From Dugong dugon (Eukaryota; Chordata; Mammalia; Sirenia; Dugongidae): a stretch of 64,000 bases of DNA. The notes beneath the pieces are model-generated. The model saw only the letters and a list, made by a program, of their open reading frames with translations, was not told where the DNA came from and ran no database searches. The position numbers were made by a program, and so were the translations under genes. The DNA lies in the NCBI GenBank assembly GCA_030035585.1, contig CM057462.1, positions 100,337,234-100,401,233 on the forward strand. The letters run 5' to 3'. Positions 22,601 to 33,840 of this stretch are shown here, in pieces. How positions within the stretch are numbered: position 1 is the stretch's first letter; every line of letters starts with the position of its first letter.

Positions 22601-24011
22601 TCACTATTATGAAAAGTCAAGAAGAGCTTTACACGCAGAGAAAAACAATCTTTTATGGTTACGAGGGAGGGGCGAGGCAGAGGGGAAATCATTAACTAAG
22701 TAGTAGACAAGTGTTAACTTTGGTAAAGGGAAAGACAACACACATTATAGGGGAAGGCAGCACACCTTGAGCAAGGCAAAGTTGTAGAAGTTTCCTAGAC
22801 ACATCCAAACACCTTGCGGGACCAAGTTACTGGGGCTGAGGGCTGGGGACCATGATCTCGGGGACATCTAGGTCAATTGGCAGAAAATGTTCTGCATCCT
22901 ATTTTGGTGAGTAGCATTTGCAGTCTGAAAAGCTTGTGAGCCGCCATCTAAGATATATCTCTTGGTCCCGTCCCATCCGGAGCAAAGGAGAATGATGAAA
23001 ACCAAAGACACAAGGAAAATATTTGTCTGAAGGACTAATGAACCATGGCTTCCACCAGCCTGACCCCAGAAGATCTAGATGGTGCCAGGCTACCACCACT
23101 GGTTGCTCTGACAGGGATCACAATAGAGGGAAGGAGAAAAACGTAGAACAAAATTCAAATTCACAAGAAAAGACTAGACTTACTGGTCTGATAGAGACTG
23201 GAGGAACCTCCAAAACTATGGCCCTGGACACCCTGATAACTCAGAAGTGAAGTCACCCCCAAAGTCTACCTTTCAGTCTAAGATTAGACAGGCCTATAAA
23301 ACAAATGCATGCATGCGAAAGCTGGACAATGAATAAGGAAGACTGAAAAAGAATTGATGCCTTTGAATTATAGTGTTGACGAAGAATATTGACTATACCA
23401 TAGACTGCCAAAAGAATGAACAAATCTATCTTGGAAGAAATGCAGCCAGAATGCTCCTTAGAAGCAAGGATGGGGAGAATTCATCTCACATAGTTTGGAC
23501 ATGTTATCAGGAGGGACCAGTTCCTGGAGAAGGACATCATGCTTGGTAAAGTAGAGGGTTAGCAAAATAGAGGATGACCCTCAACAAGATGGACTGACAC
23601 AGTGGCTGCAACAATGGGCTCAAGCATAACAACGATTATGAGGATGGCACAGGATTGGGAAATATTGCATTCTGTTGCACATATGGTTGCTATGAGTTGG
23701 AACAGACTTGATGGCACCTAACAAACAAACAAACAAACAAAATAACACAGGTGAGGAACGTGCTTCTTAGTTCAGTCACGTATAAGAGACCAAATGGGCA
23801 ACAACTACCCAAAAGCAAGGATGAGAAGGCAGGAAGGGACAGGAAACCTGGATGAATGGACACCAGGAATCCGCAGAAAGGGGGAGAATGCTGATACATT
23901 GCAGGGATTGCAACCGATATCACAAAACAATGTATGTATAAATTTTTGAGTGAGAAACTAATTTTCACTATAAACTTTCACCTAAAGCACAATAAATTTT
24001 TTAAAAAAATA
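22601..24011 (+). other. L1 3' UTR
   Basis: Non-coding L1 tail: 'atggttacgagggaggggcg', the G-rich tract at about 22830-22862 (GGGG, GGG, GGGG, GGGG spaced over 33 bases), a 'gatggtgccaggctaccacc' segment, and the final 'aactttcacctaaagcacaa' before the A-rich end. It is interrupted by an RTE 3' end at 23311-23736. Confidence 0.8.
23311..23736 (+). mobile_element. RTE 3' end, sense, in L1 3' UTR
   Basis: 'aaagctggacaatgaataag' through 'ggacatgttatcaggaggga' to the terminal 'gttggaacagacttgatggc' and (AAAC)n. Strongly 5'-truncated. Confidence 0.88.
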
Positions 24012-24062
24012 AAAACTGATAATTTTTTTATTAAATAATCATGGTAATAAACCAATTACAAA
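24012..24062 (+). mobile_element. Charlie-type hAT, middle part
   Basis: 'tggtaataaaccaattacaa' continues the Charlie sequence interrupted at 15067. Confidence 0.7.
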
Positions 24063-25090
24063 TAATTTCTCATTAAACAGTCAGTACACATATTGTTTTA
24101 TGACATTGGTTAACAACCCCACGACATGTCAACACTCTCCCTTACTCAACCTTGGTGGACCTTTATTTTTTTTGTGAAAATATACATAGCCAAAGATACA
24201 CCATTTCAAAAATTTCTGCATGTACAATTCAGTAACATCGATCACATTCTTCTAGTTATGCTGTTATTCTCACTATCATTTTCCAAATTATTCCATCACC
24301 ATTATCTTCAACTCACTGCCCTCTAGGCTTCCCATCAAACCTTTTGAGTTGCTGTTGTCGATTTGACAGATAATTTATTTTTGTACTTTAGATGAAAGTT
24401 TACAGAACAAATAGTTTCTCATTAAACAGTCAGTACACATATTGCCCTATGACAATGGTTAACAACCCCACGACATGTCAACACTGTCCCTTCTCAACCT
24501 TGGGTTACCTATCACCAGCTTTCCTGTCCCCTCCTGCCTTCTAGTCCTTGTCCCTGGACATCTGTGCCTCATTAGTCCCATTTTGTTTTATGGGGCTGTC
24601 CAATCCCCAGTTGAATGGTGAACCTCGGGAGTGACTTCAGCACTGAGCTAGAAGGGTGTCCAGGGGCCGTATCTCAGGGTTTCTCCAGTTTGTCAGGCCA
24701 GTAAATCTGGTCTTTTTTTGGGAGTTAGAATTTTGTTCTACATCCTTCTCCAGCTCTGTCCAGGACCCTCTGTTTTGATCCCGGTCAGAGCAGTCAGTGG
24801 TGGTAGCCAGGTACCATCTAGCTGTACTGGACTGAGTCAGCTGGAGGCCGTGGTAGCTGTGATCCGTTAGTCCTTTGGACTAATCTTTTCCTTGTATCCT
24901 GTTCTCTTCATTCTCCCTTGCTCCCGAAGGGTTGAGACCAGTGGAGTATCTTAGATTGCTGCTCACAGGCTTTGAAGACCCCAGATACTACTCACCAAGG
25001 TAGAATGTAGAACATAGTCTTTATAAACTGTGTTATGCCAATTGAGCTAGATGTTCCCTGAGACCATGGTCCCCACAGCCCTCCGCCCAG
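24063..25090 (-). mobile_element. L1 3' end with composite tail, antisense
   Basis: On the minus strand the order is: ordinary L1 3' UTR end (25090 to about 24378, finishing 'gtaaactttcatctaaagta'), then a different module (about 24375-24150, with 'tcgacaacagcaactcaaaa' and 'ggctatgtatattttcac'), then a second copy of the ordinary end (about 24150-24063). The same order and junctions occur in sense at 39600-40264. The truncation lies next to the G-rich tract of the 3' UTR. Confidence 0.82.
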
Positions 25091-25428
25091 CAACATAAAT
25101 AACATTTTTTAATTAAAAAATAACTATATTTTCCAAAACAAAAAAATTTAATGAGAAAAGTGGCATGGCTTAATATTTTTGAAAATCTGTTTGATGATTT
25201 AATAGAAGATAGCTGGAGTCTCACACCTGTTCCTGCATTTAATATGTTGTGTTATCACATTTGCAATCTAGCCTCTGGAAAGTGTCAGTGTTCACTCATG
25301 AGAGAATTAGAAGACAAGGAAAATAACATTTTAGAATTATTATTTATATAGTTTTGACTTTTCAGGCTCCCTGAGAGGGTTTTGTGTACTCCCTGGGATG
25401 TTCCTGGACCACACTTTGAGAAATGCTG
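25091..25428 (+). mobile_element. Charlie-type hAT, last part
   Basis: 'acataaataacattttttaa', 'aactatattttccaaaacaa' and 'gaagatagctggagtctcac' lead to the end 'ccacactttgagaaatgctg', which is the inverted complement of the start at 14940. No clean 8-bp target duplication is visible. Confidence 0.82.
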
Positions 25429-25769
25429 GTTTAGTCAACAAACTCAATGGCATGAGAAACATCCCACTGATGCTGTTGGCCTGATTAATAGTACAATAAT
25501 ATTTATGGCTGAAATCATTCAAGCTAAGAAAAATGGTGTATTTAGCAGCATAAGGTATTGAATCACATAACTAAATGAACTTGTAAATTCTAAAACTGTC
25601 ACACAATTGCGGGAAGGCTAATATGAGAAACACCAATATTCCTTTCTCATGATTTTTGTTTACTTAGAGCCTCATCTGACTGATTCCAAAAGCCATTTCA
25701 CAGAGAGTGGTTGTTTTGAGATTCAAATATGTATTTCTTTCCAGTATCCAGCCCCAACAGATCCCATCA
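25429..25769. other. No gene or recognised repeat
   Basis: Single-copy sequence between the Charlie end and an antisense L1. Confidence 0.5.
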
Positions 25770-27880
25770 TAACTATGTTATGTCAATTGACCTAGATGTC
25801 CCCCAAGACTATGGTCCCCAGCCCTTAGCCCCAGCAACTCGGCCCCTCAAGGTGTTTGGATGTGTCTAGGAAACTTCTATGACTTTGCCTTGGTCAAGTT
25901 GTGCTGACTTCCCCTATATTGTGTGTTGTCTTTTCCTTCACCAAAATTGACCCTCGTCTACTATCTAGTTAGTGATTTCCCCTCCCCACCCTCGTAACAC
26001 CAAAGAGTTTTGTGTGTGTGTATGTAGATCTTTTCTAGAATTTTTATAATAGCAGTCTCATACAGTATTTGTCCTTTCATGATTGACTTACTTCACTCAG
26101 TATAATGCCATCCAGATTCATCCATGTTGTGAAATGTTTCACAGAGTTATCATTGTTCTTTATAGTCATGTAGTATTCCATTGTGTGTATGTACCATAAT
26201 CTGTTTATCCATTTATCTGTTAATGGGTACTTAGGTTGTTTCCATCTTTTTGCTATTGTGAATAGTGCTGCAATGAACATGATTGTGCATATATCTAGTC
26301 ATGTGACGGTTGTTATTTCTCTAGGATGTATTCCTAGGAGTGGGAGTGCTGGATGTTATGATGTTTCTACTTCTGGCTTTTTATGGAGGCAGACAACATA
26401 TTGTTTTCCATAGTGGTTGTACCATTTTACATTCCCACTAACAATGCATAAGAGTTCCAATTTCCCCACAACCTCTCCAAAATTATTATTTTCTGCTTTT
26501 TTTGATGAGTACCAGTATTGTCAGGTGAAATAGTATCTCATTGTAGCTTTGATTTGCATTTCTCTGATGGCTAATCATCGTGAGCATTTCTTCATGTGTC
26601 TGCTAGCCACCTGAAAGTCTTCTTTGGTGAAGTGTCTGTTCATATCCTTTGCCCATTTTTAAATTGGATTATTTGTCTTTTTGCTGTTGAGGTGTTGAAG
26701 TATTCTGTAGATTTTAGAGATGAGACTCTTGTTGGATATGTTGTACCCCAAAATTTTTTTCCAGTCTGTTGGTTCTCTTTTCACTCTTTTGGTGAAATCT
26801 TCTGATGAGCATAAATGTTTAATATTTAGCATGTCCCAGTTATCTAGTTTATCTTCTGGTGTTTGTGCACTGGTAGTTATGGTTTGTATTCTATTTATGC
26901 CATATATTAGGGTCCCTAGCATTGCCCCTATTTTTTCTTCCATGATCTTTATTGTTTAGGTTTTTGATCCATTTTGAGTTACTTTTTGTATATGGTGTGA
27001 GGTATGAGTCCTGTTTCATTTTTTTACAGATGGACATCCAGTTATGCCAGCACCATTTGTTAAGGAGACCGTCTTTTCCTCATTTAACAGACTTTGGCCT
27101 TTTGTCAAATATCAGCTACCCGTAGATGCATAGATTTACCTCTGTGTTCTAAACTTTGCTCCATTGGTCTATGTGTCTGTTGTTGTTCCAGTACCAGGCT
27201 GTTTTAACTACCATGGCTATATAGTAGGTTCTAAGTTTAGGTAGTGTGAAGCCTTCCACTTTGTTCTTCTTCTTTAGTAGTGCTCTACTTATCAAGAGCC
27301 TCTTCTCTTTCCATATAAAGTTGATGATTAGTTTCTCCATTGCACTAAAGGATGCTGATGGAATCTGGATCAGGATTGCATTGTATCTGTAGCTTGCTTT
27401 GGGTAGTGTTGACATTTTCATGATGTTGAATCTTCCCATCCATGAGCATGGTATGTTTTTTCATTCATGTAGGCCTCTTGATTTCTTGCAGTAATGTTTT
27501 GTAGTTTTATTTGTATAGGTCTTTTATATTCCTGGTTTCGTTTATTCCTAAGTATTTTATCTTCTTGGGGGCTATTGTAAATAGTATTGATTTCCTTTTC
27601 AAAATTCTCTTTGTTGGTGAAGAGGAATCCAACTGATTTTTGTATGTTAATCTCGTATCCAGTTGCTTTGCTGAAATCTTTTATTAGCTCCATAGCTTTC
27701 TTGTGGATTCTCTGGGGTTTTCTATGTATAGGATCATATCATCTCTGAATAGGGATAGTTTTACCTCTTCCTTACCAATTTGGATGCACTTTATTTCTTT
27801 TTCTTGCTTTATTGCTTAGCTAGGACTTCCAGCACGATGTTGAATAAGAGTGATGATGAAAACCATCCTTGTCTGTTTCC
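25770..27880 (-). mobile_element. L1 ORF2 C-terminal half and 3' UTR, antisense
   Basis: The plus strand reads reverse-complement L1: 3' UTR ('tcaattgacctagatgtccc'), then ORF2. Minus-strand open stretches show C-terminal ORF2 sequence: 26077-26280 with 'YIHTMEYYMTIKNND', 26659-26943 with LIYGINRIQ, 27149-27439 with 'GRFNIMKMSTLPKASYRYNA', and 27418-27693. The distal 3' UTR and A-tail are missing on the left, and the 5' end stops near 27880 within RT coding. All frames are broken. Confidence 0.88.
27149..27693 (-). pseudogene. L1 ORF2 thumb/post-RT remnant
   Basis: Two overlapping minus-strand open stretches encode the region after the RT palm. 27418-27693 begins '[20 protein letters not shown]' and then is frame-shifted into 27149-27439, which carries 'INFIWKEKRLLISRALLKKK' and ends 'KTAWYWNNNRHIDQWSK'. 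This is the conserved L1 order after the FADD motif. A frameshift separates the two stretches, so no enzyme could be made. Confidence 0.85.
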
Positions 27881-29264
27881 CAACAAAATGCAATTTTTGA
27901 AGTCAATCACTTCAAGTATCTCAGTCATATAGTTTCTCTAGAATTTAAGGGATTTTGCTTGAAACTTTTTTAAATGTGGACATTTATTCTAGAACTTAGT
28001 TGAATGCCTTTGCACTCATATTGATTGATAAGTTGGTTAAGAAAAAGATACATGGAAAAGCAGATTCCCATGCTACTCAGTTAGTCATCAATTTTTTTTT
28101 CAAAAAAATTTTTAAATACTTCAAGGAGGGAGGTAAAGTACAATCTACAAACTGAGTACATTTGAGCATCAGTGTAAAAACCTCAATGCCAAGGCACTAT
28201 TGAGTTTGCTTCCAGTGTTTGAACTAAATGTGCTTCCAAATTAAGCTGAAACAACTGCAAAAGTCAAATTTTTGCTCCCTTCAATAATACATTGTCACTA
28301 AAATAAGGGAGAGACTGTGTCAACCTCATAGGATTTTCTTTAAAATCTCTACGTAGATTACTGTTCTCACTTTTATGTTTCATCTTTCCCCTTAATTAGT
28401 TTTTATGGATTATTATATATATTTCAATGGGAAATTTGCCTCAAGTTCTGATAACTGGCTAAATAATCAATGCCTTGGATATCAAAGAAAGTTTTTGTTT
28501 TGTTTTGTTTTTGAGGAGTAAGAAATCTCTTTCTCCTGGAATGACCTTTTTTTTTTTTTTTTTTTTTTTTTTACCATCAGCAGTATATTTCAAAGAAAGT
28601 TTTACTGAAACTTCTGTGCTGAGAAAGATGTATGCATATTTTCTCTAAACGCCAAACATGATCTCCTGATTATGGCCGTAACAAATCACGCTAATATATG
28701 ATAACATAAAGTAAAAAATAAGATCTAATTTATTTTGAGATCAGCAGTCACTAGTCAATCAACCTTATTTAGTGCCAATAGGACTAATAATGTGATCTAT
28801 AATTTGTGGTGGGAGATACTAATAATGTTATTTTTAATAGTGAGAGAAGAATACTAAACATTTTATTCTCATAAAGAAAACGTCAATGAAAGATATGATA
28901 ATATAAGAGGTTAACTAAGAATGGTTACTTCACTTTTCCTTTGGCATTAAAAGTACCAAAACATAGGGAAGTGAGAGAGAGCAGAGAGAGAGAGAGATCT
29001 AGCTATAATGATATAATGGACTATTAGCACAGGAATAGTGAAAAGAATAGAGGATTTGGAGTTAGAAGACATGACACTGACTTCCTGTGCACAGATATTT
29101 GGGAAGGTTGCTTGTTGTCTTGGAATATCCATTTCTTAGACTTTTATTTTTTCTACGCTTCTGTCTTACCCCTCACCACATAATTTATAGTCTCAGTTCT
29201 GTTTTGGAGATGAGTTCCAGGTTCCATCTTAAAAGGGCAATAGTAAGTCCTTACTGTCCAGCTG
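27881..29264. other. No gene; single-copy with simple repeats
   Basis: Contains a free-standing poly-T of about 28 bases near 28545-28572, not followed by any recognisable retroelement, and a GA-rich tract at 28973-28997. No coding signal. Confidence 0.55.
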
Positions 29265-29473
29265 GAGTCCCTGGGTGGTGCAAGTGAATAACACACTCAG
29301 CTACTAACAGAAAAATTGACCGTTTGAATCCATCCAGAGGTGCATTGAAAGAAAGGTCTAGCAATCTACTTCCGAGAAATCAGCCATTGAAAACACTATG
29401 GAACACAGTTCTACTCTAACACACGGGGTTACCACAGATCAGAATTGACTCAACAGTAACTTTTTTTTTTAAA
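29265..29473 (+). mobile_element. AfroSINE-like, diverged
   Basis: 'gagtccctgggtggtgcaag' head, 'ctaacagaaaaattgaccgt' and 'cagaattgactcaacagtaa' tail, then T10. It carries 'tctacttccgagaaatcagc' and 'ccattgaaaacactatggaa', the body type also present at 30181 and 56577. Confidence 0.8.
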
Positions 29474-29495
29474 CTTACTGTGCAACCAGGAGTAG

Positions 29496-29692
29496 AAAAC
29501 AAACAAACCAGTTGCTGTGCAATGGATTCTGAATCATGGCAACCCTAGAACTGAACTTCATAGAGTTTTCAAGGCTGTAACATTTTTGAAGAAGATAGCC
29601 AGGCTTTTCTTCTAAGGAGCCTCTGGGTTGCTTCAAACCACCAATCTTTCAGTTAGCAGTTCAGTGCTTAACCATTTGTGCCTCCCAGGAAC
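29496..29692 (-). mobile_element. AfroSINE-like, antisense
   Basis: 'ccagttgctgtgcaatggat', 'gcttcaaaccaccaatcttt' and 'ttaaccatttgtgcctccca'. It lies tail-to-tail with the preceding copy. Confidence 0.72.
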
Positions 29693-29939
29693 ATTTAGGA
29701 GTAGGCTTAAGCTTCTCAAATTCTTAAAGGAGGAACCTCTACAATAGAATCAACTTTTCTCTTACCATATTGACTGCATTTCCATAACAGAACTTCCATA
29801 GGATATTATGCTAACAAAGTATCTGTTGCTTTTATTTTCCTGTCACAGACAAGGAAGATAAGGGAAAAACAATGCGGGGATGGAGGGGTACAGAAAACCC
29901 ACTGTGCAACATGAGCTAATTTCACGGGAATTGCAACTC

Positions 29940-30006
29940 TGCAGAGTTCTTTAAAATAATTCTTCTCAAATTTTAGTGTGAATAGGCATCTTCTAAGGAT
30001 CTTGTT
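29940..30006 (+). mobile_element. MER5A-like hAT fragment
   Basis: 'ttctcaaattttagtgtgaa' and 'ggatcttgttaaaa' match the MER5A head. The matching other part ('tattttcatttgcacccctg') lies at 30386-30430 after two AfroSINEs. Confidence 0.55.
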
Positions 30007-30174
30007 AAAACCAAAACCAAACTCATTGCCATCGAGTCAATTACAACTCTTAGCGACCCTATAGGACAGAGTAGAACTGCCACATAGGGTTTCCAGGGAG
30101 TGGTTGGTGGATTCAAACAGCAAACCTTTTGGTTAGCAGCCAAGCTCTTAACCACTGTGCTACCAGGTTTCCAA
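30007..30174 (-). mobile_element. AfroSINE
   Basis: Antisense: 'cattgccatcgagtcaatta', 'ctgccacatagggtttccag' and 'ttaaccactgtgctaccagg'. It lies head-to-head with the next copy. Confidence 0.87.
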
Positions 30175-30180
30175 AGAAGA

Positions 30181-30385
30181 ATGGAGTCTCTGAGTGGTGC
30201 AAATGGTTAAGAGTTCAGCTACTAACCAAAAGTTGGTGGTTCAAGTCCACCCAGAAATTCCTTGGAGAAAGGTATGACGATCTACTTCCAAAAGATCATA
30301 GCCACTGAAAACCCTGTGAAGCGCAGTTCTACTCTGCTACACCTGGGGTTGCCATGAGTTGAAATTGACTTGGTGGTAAACAAGA
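30181..30385 (+). mobile_element. AfroSINE-like
   Basis: 'ggagtctctgagtggtgcaa', 'ggtggttcaagtccacccag', 'ctacttccaaaagatcatag' and 'catgagttgaaattgacttg'. Same body type as 29265. Confidence 0.82.
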
Positions 30386-30424
30386 ATATTTTCATTTGCA
30401 CCCCTGCCTTATAATCCCCTGGAA

Positions 30425-30524
30425 GCAACATTATGCAAAGGAAAGAACAAGGTGATTTGGAGTTAGGTAGACCTGGATTTGAATTCTGGTTTCACTATTT
30501 AAGTGACATTTGGTAGGACATTTT
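30425..30524 (+). repeat. MIR, left half (split by L1)
   Basis: 'gatttggagttaggtagacc', 'tggatttgaattctggtttc' and a 'cactatttaagtgacatttg' core. It resumes at 31243. Confidence 0.65.
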
Positions 30525-31242
30525 TTTTTTTTTTTTTTACTGTGCTTTAGGTGAAGGTTTACAGAGCAAATTAGCTTCTCATTAAACAATTAATACACAT
30601 ATTGTTTTGTGACATTCGTTGCCAACCCTGAGACATGTCAACACTCTTCCCTTGTTGATCTTAGAGTCCCCATTTCCTTTTGTGCAGTTTTCCTGTCCCA
30701 TGCTGCCTTCTTGTCCTTGCCTCTGGGCTGGTGTGACCATTTAGTCTCGTATACATTGTTGAGCTACATGTATTACTGTTTGTTTTATGGGCCTGTCTAA
30801 TCTTTGTCTGAAGGGTGAACCACAGGAATGACTTCAGTACTGGGTTAAAAGGGTGTCCAGGGGTCATTCTCTCGGGGTTTCTCGAGTCTGTGTCAGACCA
30901 GTAAGTGTGGTCTTTTTTTGTGAGTTAGAATTTTGTTCTACATTTTTCTCCAGCTCTGTCCAGAACCCTGTATTGTTATCCCTGTTAGAGAAGTCAGTGG
31001 TGGTAGCTGGGCGCCATCTACTTGTGCCAGACTCAGTCTGGTGGAGGCTGAGGCAGTTGTGGTTCATTAGTCCTTTGGACTAATCTGTCCCTTGTATCTT
31101 TGGTTTTCTTCGTTCCCCCTTGCTCCTGACGGGGTGGAACCAGTAGATGGATCTTAGATGGCTGCTCACAAGCTTTTAAGAACCCAGAAGCTACTCATCA
31201 AAGTAGGATATGGAACATTTCCCTTATAAACTATGTTATTGA
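30525..31242 (-). mobile_element. L1 3' end, antisense, in MIR
   Basis: Poly-T then antisense L1 3' UTR: 'aggtgaaggtttacagagca', 'acatgtcaacactcttccct', 'tcatctgg'-like middle and 'ataaactatgttat' at the truncated end. The flanks 'gtaggacatttt' (30513-30524) and 'gcaagacatttt' (31243-31254) look like a 12-bp target-site duplication with two mismatches. Confidence 0.87.
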
Positions 31243-31365
31243 GCAAGACATTTTAGAAAACGTATATCATCATATATAACCGCTCTAAATTTCAGTATCA
31301 TCATCTGGAATATAGGAATGATCATATCTGTATTATAGGATTGCTACAAGCATTAAATGAATTTC
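31243..31365 (+). repeat. MIR, right half
   Basis: 'aaatttcagtatcatcatct', 'ggaatataggaatgatcata' and 'ggattgctacaagcattaaa' continue the MIR interrupted at 30524. Confidence 0.65.
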
Positions 31366-31994
31366 TTTTTCTTGCAAAGTGCTTTTGCATGCGACCTAGT
31401 CTCCTCTCTTTTGCTTTCTCTTCTCATTTCAAATTCTTCAAAATAACATATGAACTCAAATTATATTTCAAACTTCATTTGCTTCTGTTCTTGGCAATAG
31501 AAACCATCTCCATCCACACAGATTACCGTCTACATTAACATGATTTTACTTTTCAGCCTCTTCATTAACCTGACATTAGTATTCTAAGAAATCCTTGCCC
31601 AGGAAGATAAACTTGCAAATAACTATTGTTTATTTCACGAATCTTCTGATTTATCTGAACAATCAGTTTGTTCTCATTAGGTAAATAGCTTCTTAGAACA
31701 ATAAAACATACAGCTGGGCTCATCAAATGATCGTTTATTCTTCAGAGAACTTCTTGAAAGTTCATCCGTTATCGTGTCCATTAATCCTAGAGTATTATAC
31801 TATGAAACTTTGTACACTACCCATCAGACCACCACACTGAAAGATATGCTGTAGACTCCAAAATCTTAGAAAAGCTACATTTGACTTCCCCCTTCCAAGA
31901 AGCTAAAACTCTGTCAAGGTAGAGAGTATCCTCCTTTATTGAAGTAAGGGGTAAACTTATTTTTGCTTGATCAGACAGGTTATTTTGGTGGTCT
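31366..31994. other. No gene or recognised repeat
   Basis: Single-copy sequence without coding signal. Confidence 0.5.
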
Positions 31995-32411
31995 CTTAAG
32001 TGAGCTGGTGGTCTACAATCTCTTCCATGAAAACTATTATTCAGAAAAGCATCCCTGATTGTTATATTCTGAAGCTATCACGTTTTTAAAAATATTTTGT
32101 GTGCTTTTACACAATTTCCTTTTCCTGGATGTCATCTCCTTGTCTTTTATTTAACCTTCAATACTCAGACTAAATGTTTCTTCTATGAAGAGTTTATAGA
32201 AACACTTCAACTAGCAACACAGACCATTCACACTCTTGTCCTCCCATAGAGTCTGTATTATCATATTGTTTTCTGATTGGTTAGTTACACATTTTTATTT
32301 CCCAAAAGATAGTTTGTTCCTTGAATGTAAGGACTATACCTTATCCACCTCTATAATCAGTACCTTGAAGAATAAAAGAAGCTTACTAGTTGATTAATAA
32401 ATACTTGTTGA
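31995..32411 (+). repeat. L2 3' end
   Basis: Sense L2: 'cagaaaagcatccctgattg', a 'tttgttccttgaatgtaagg' phrase, 'aatcagtaccttgaagaata' and the terminal 'taataaatacttgttgaatg'. Confidence 0.75.
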
Positions 32412-32765
32412 ATGTTGAGTGGGGGCAGTCGTGTTTTAGTGGGAGAATTCTTGCTTTCCATGAGGGAGTCCAGGTTTCATTCTCCGTTAATGCACCTCAT
32501 GTGCAGCCACCATCTCTCTGTCAGTGAAGGTTTGCATGTTGCTACGATGCTGAACAGGTTTCAGTGGAGCTTGAAGACTAATACAAAGTGGGAAGAAAGA
32601 CCTGGAGATCTTCTTCTGAAGTTCAGCCAGTGAAAACCCTATAGATCACAATGGTCCAATCCTTGACCAATCATAGGGATGGCACAGGACCAGGAAGTGG
32701 ATTATTCCATTGTGCACGAGGTCACCGTGAGTTGGGGGCCGACTCAACAGCAGCTAACAACAACA
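32412..32765 (+). mobile_element. tRNA-Gly-headed SINE with RTE-type tail
   Basis: The head (about 32420-32500) resembles tRNA-Gly(GCC): an A-box-like 'gttttagtgggagaattctt', a B-box-like 'ccaggtttcattctcc', and an end 'gttaatgcacc'. The body 'gtgaaggtttgcatgttgct' matches the RTE 5' UTR. The tail ('ggtcaccgtgagttgggggc', 'cgactcaacagcagctaaca') matches the RTE 3' end. Non-coding. The tRNA part is too diverged and lacks a proper cloverleaf to be a functional tRNA. Confidence 0.8.
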
Positions 32766-33639
32766 CAACAGCATTGACTATTGAACAAAAAATATTTAGC
32801 CTAGCTATTTAGAGACGGAAAGGGGATAAAGAAACGTTTTGTCAGGAGGAACTTGGGCTTGTACTCATAAGGATTTCCTCTGCATCCTCTACTGTATTTC
32901 CCTTTGTTCTAGAAAATACTAAGAAATGTTGAGCTCTGAAACAGTAGCTCTCTGAGCCAACTAAATAGGATCCTGTTGATGTTTCAACTCTGTCAAAAAA
33001 ATAGCTTCTCATTTTCCTTCCATCTAGTAATTACAGATGACAACTGACAGCATACAGCTATCCCAGCCCTTTCTATCTGGGTACAGATGGCCATTTTTCC
33101 TTCTTCAGGAAAATTTTACCTTCTCTGGTATCAGTCTGGATATAAATATCATCAGTTTCATGACATGAAATAAAATGTGAGCATTTTGTTTAGTTCAATC
33201 AGGGCTGGTAGAAGGACTAAGTTTTACAGTTTTATGAAATTCATGACACATTCATGGTTGATAAAGTGAAGTGACTTAGTTTACTATGTCACAAAATTAT
33301 ATGCTTCGTATATGGGTTTCTGATAATCTTGGATCATTTGGAGGAAAAATTATTAAATACATACATTCAATATTCAGTAACAAATCTCAGCTATTTTCAT
33401 ATCTCTCTGGTTATCATCTGAAAACAAACAAAAACCTTTTATTATAACATAAGCTGGTCAGCACTCTGACTGCTCTGTATACCATTTGTTTCATACCATA
33501 ATAACAATAAGCATTATAATATATTTGAGTAAAGTCTTAATGATCCTATTTTCTGTGTGCATTTTGTTAATAATATTTTTCAGGAATGTGGGCAATAATC
33601 ATAATAGTTCATTATAAGTTTCTTACAATTTTTGGCTTT
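32766..33639. other. No gene or recognised repeat
   Basis: Single-copy sequence without coding signal. Confidence 0.5.
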
Positions 33640-33840
33640 GACATGTATGACCCGCTAATCTGTAAACAATCCTGTGAGACAGTAATGCACTCTTTTTGCC
33701 AAAGGGGAACAGAGGCTCAACAAGAAGGAGCGACTTTCCATAGGTCACACAGTTGGTGAACGGCAGAGCTGATGCCAGAACTCATAACTCTTGTCTCCCA
33801 GAGAACAGTGCTGTTTGTTCTACAATACCCAGATCCCTTT
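33640..33840 (-). repeat. MIR
   Basis: Antisense MIR: 'aacaatcctgtgagacagta', 'gaacagaggctcaacaagaa', 'ataggtcacacagttggtga' and 'cagagctgatgccagaactc'. Confidence 0.8.

Larger units (their letters stand above)
15068..24011 (+). mobile_element. Full-structure L1 with nested insertions
   Basis: A sense L1 with 5' UTR, ORF1 remnant, ORF2 remnant, 3' UTR and A-rich end. AAAACTGA at 15060-15067 and 24012-24019 is the apparent target-site duplication inside the Charlie element. The gross span is about 8.9 kb, of which roughly 1.8 kb are later insertions: RTE at 19490-20117, antisense L1 at 20802-21577 and RTE 3' end at 23311-23736. An internal deletion fuses ORF1 to the late endonuclease region. 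All frames are broken. Confidence 0.85.

Noticed and set aside
28545..28572. The tail of an antisense retroelement at the poly-T
   Set aside because: No L1, RTE or SINE sequence follows on the right and no flanking duplication is visible; treated as a simple repeat.
32420..32500. A functional tRNA-Gly gene
   Set aside because: Too many mismatches in the stems, no terminator context, and direct continuation into SINE body and RTE tail; it is a SINE head.
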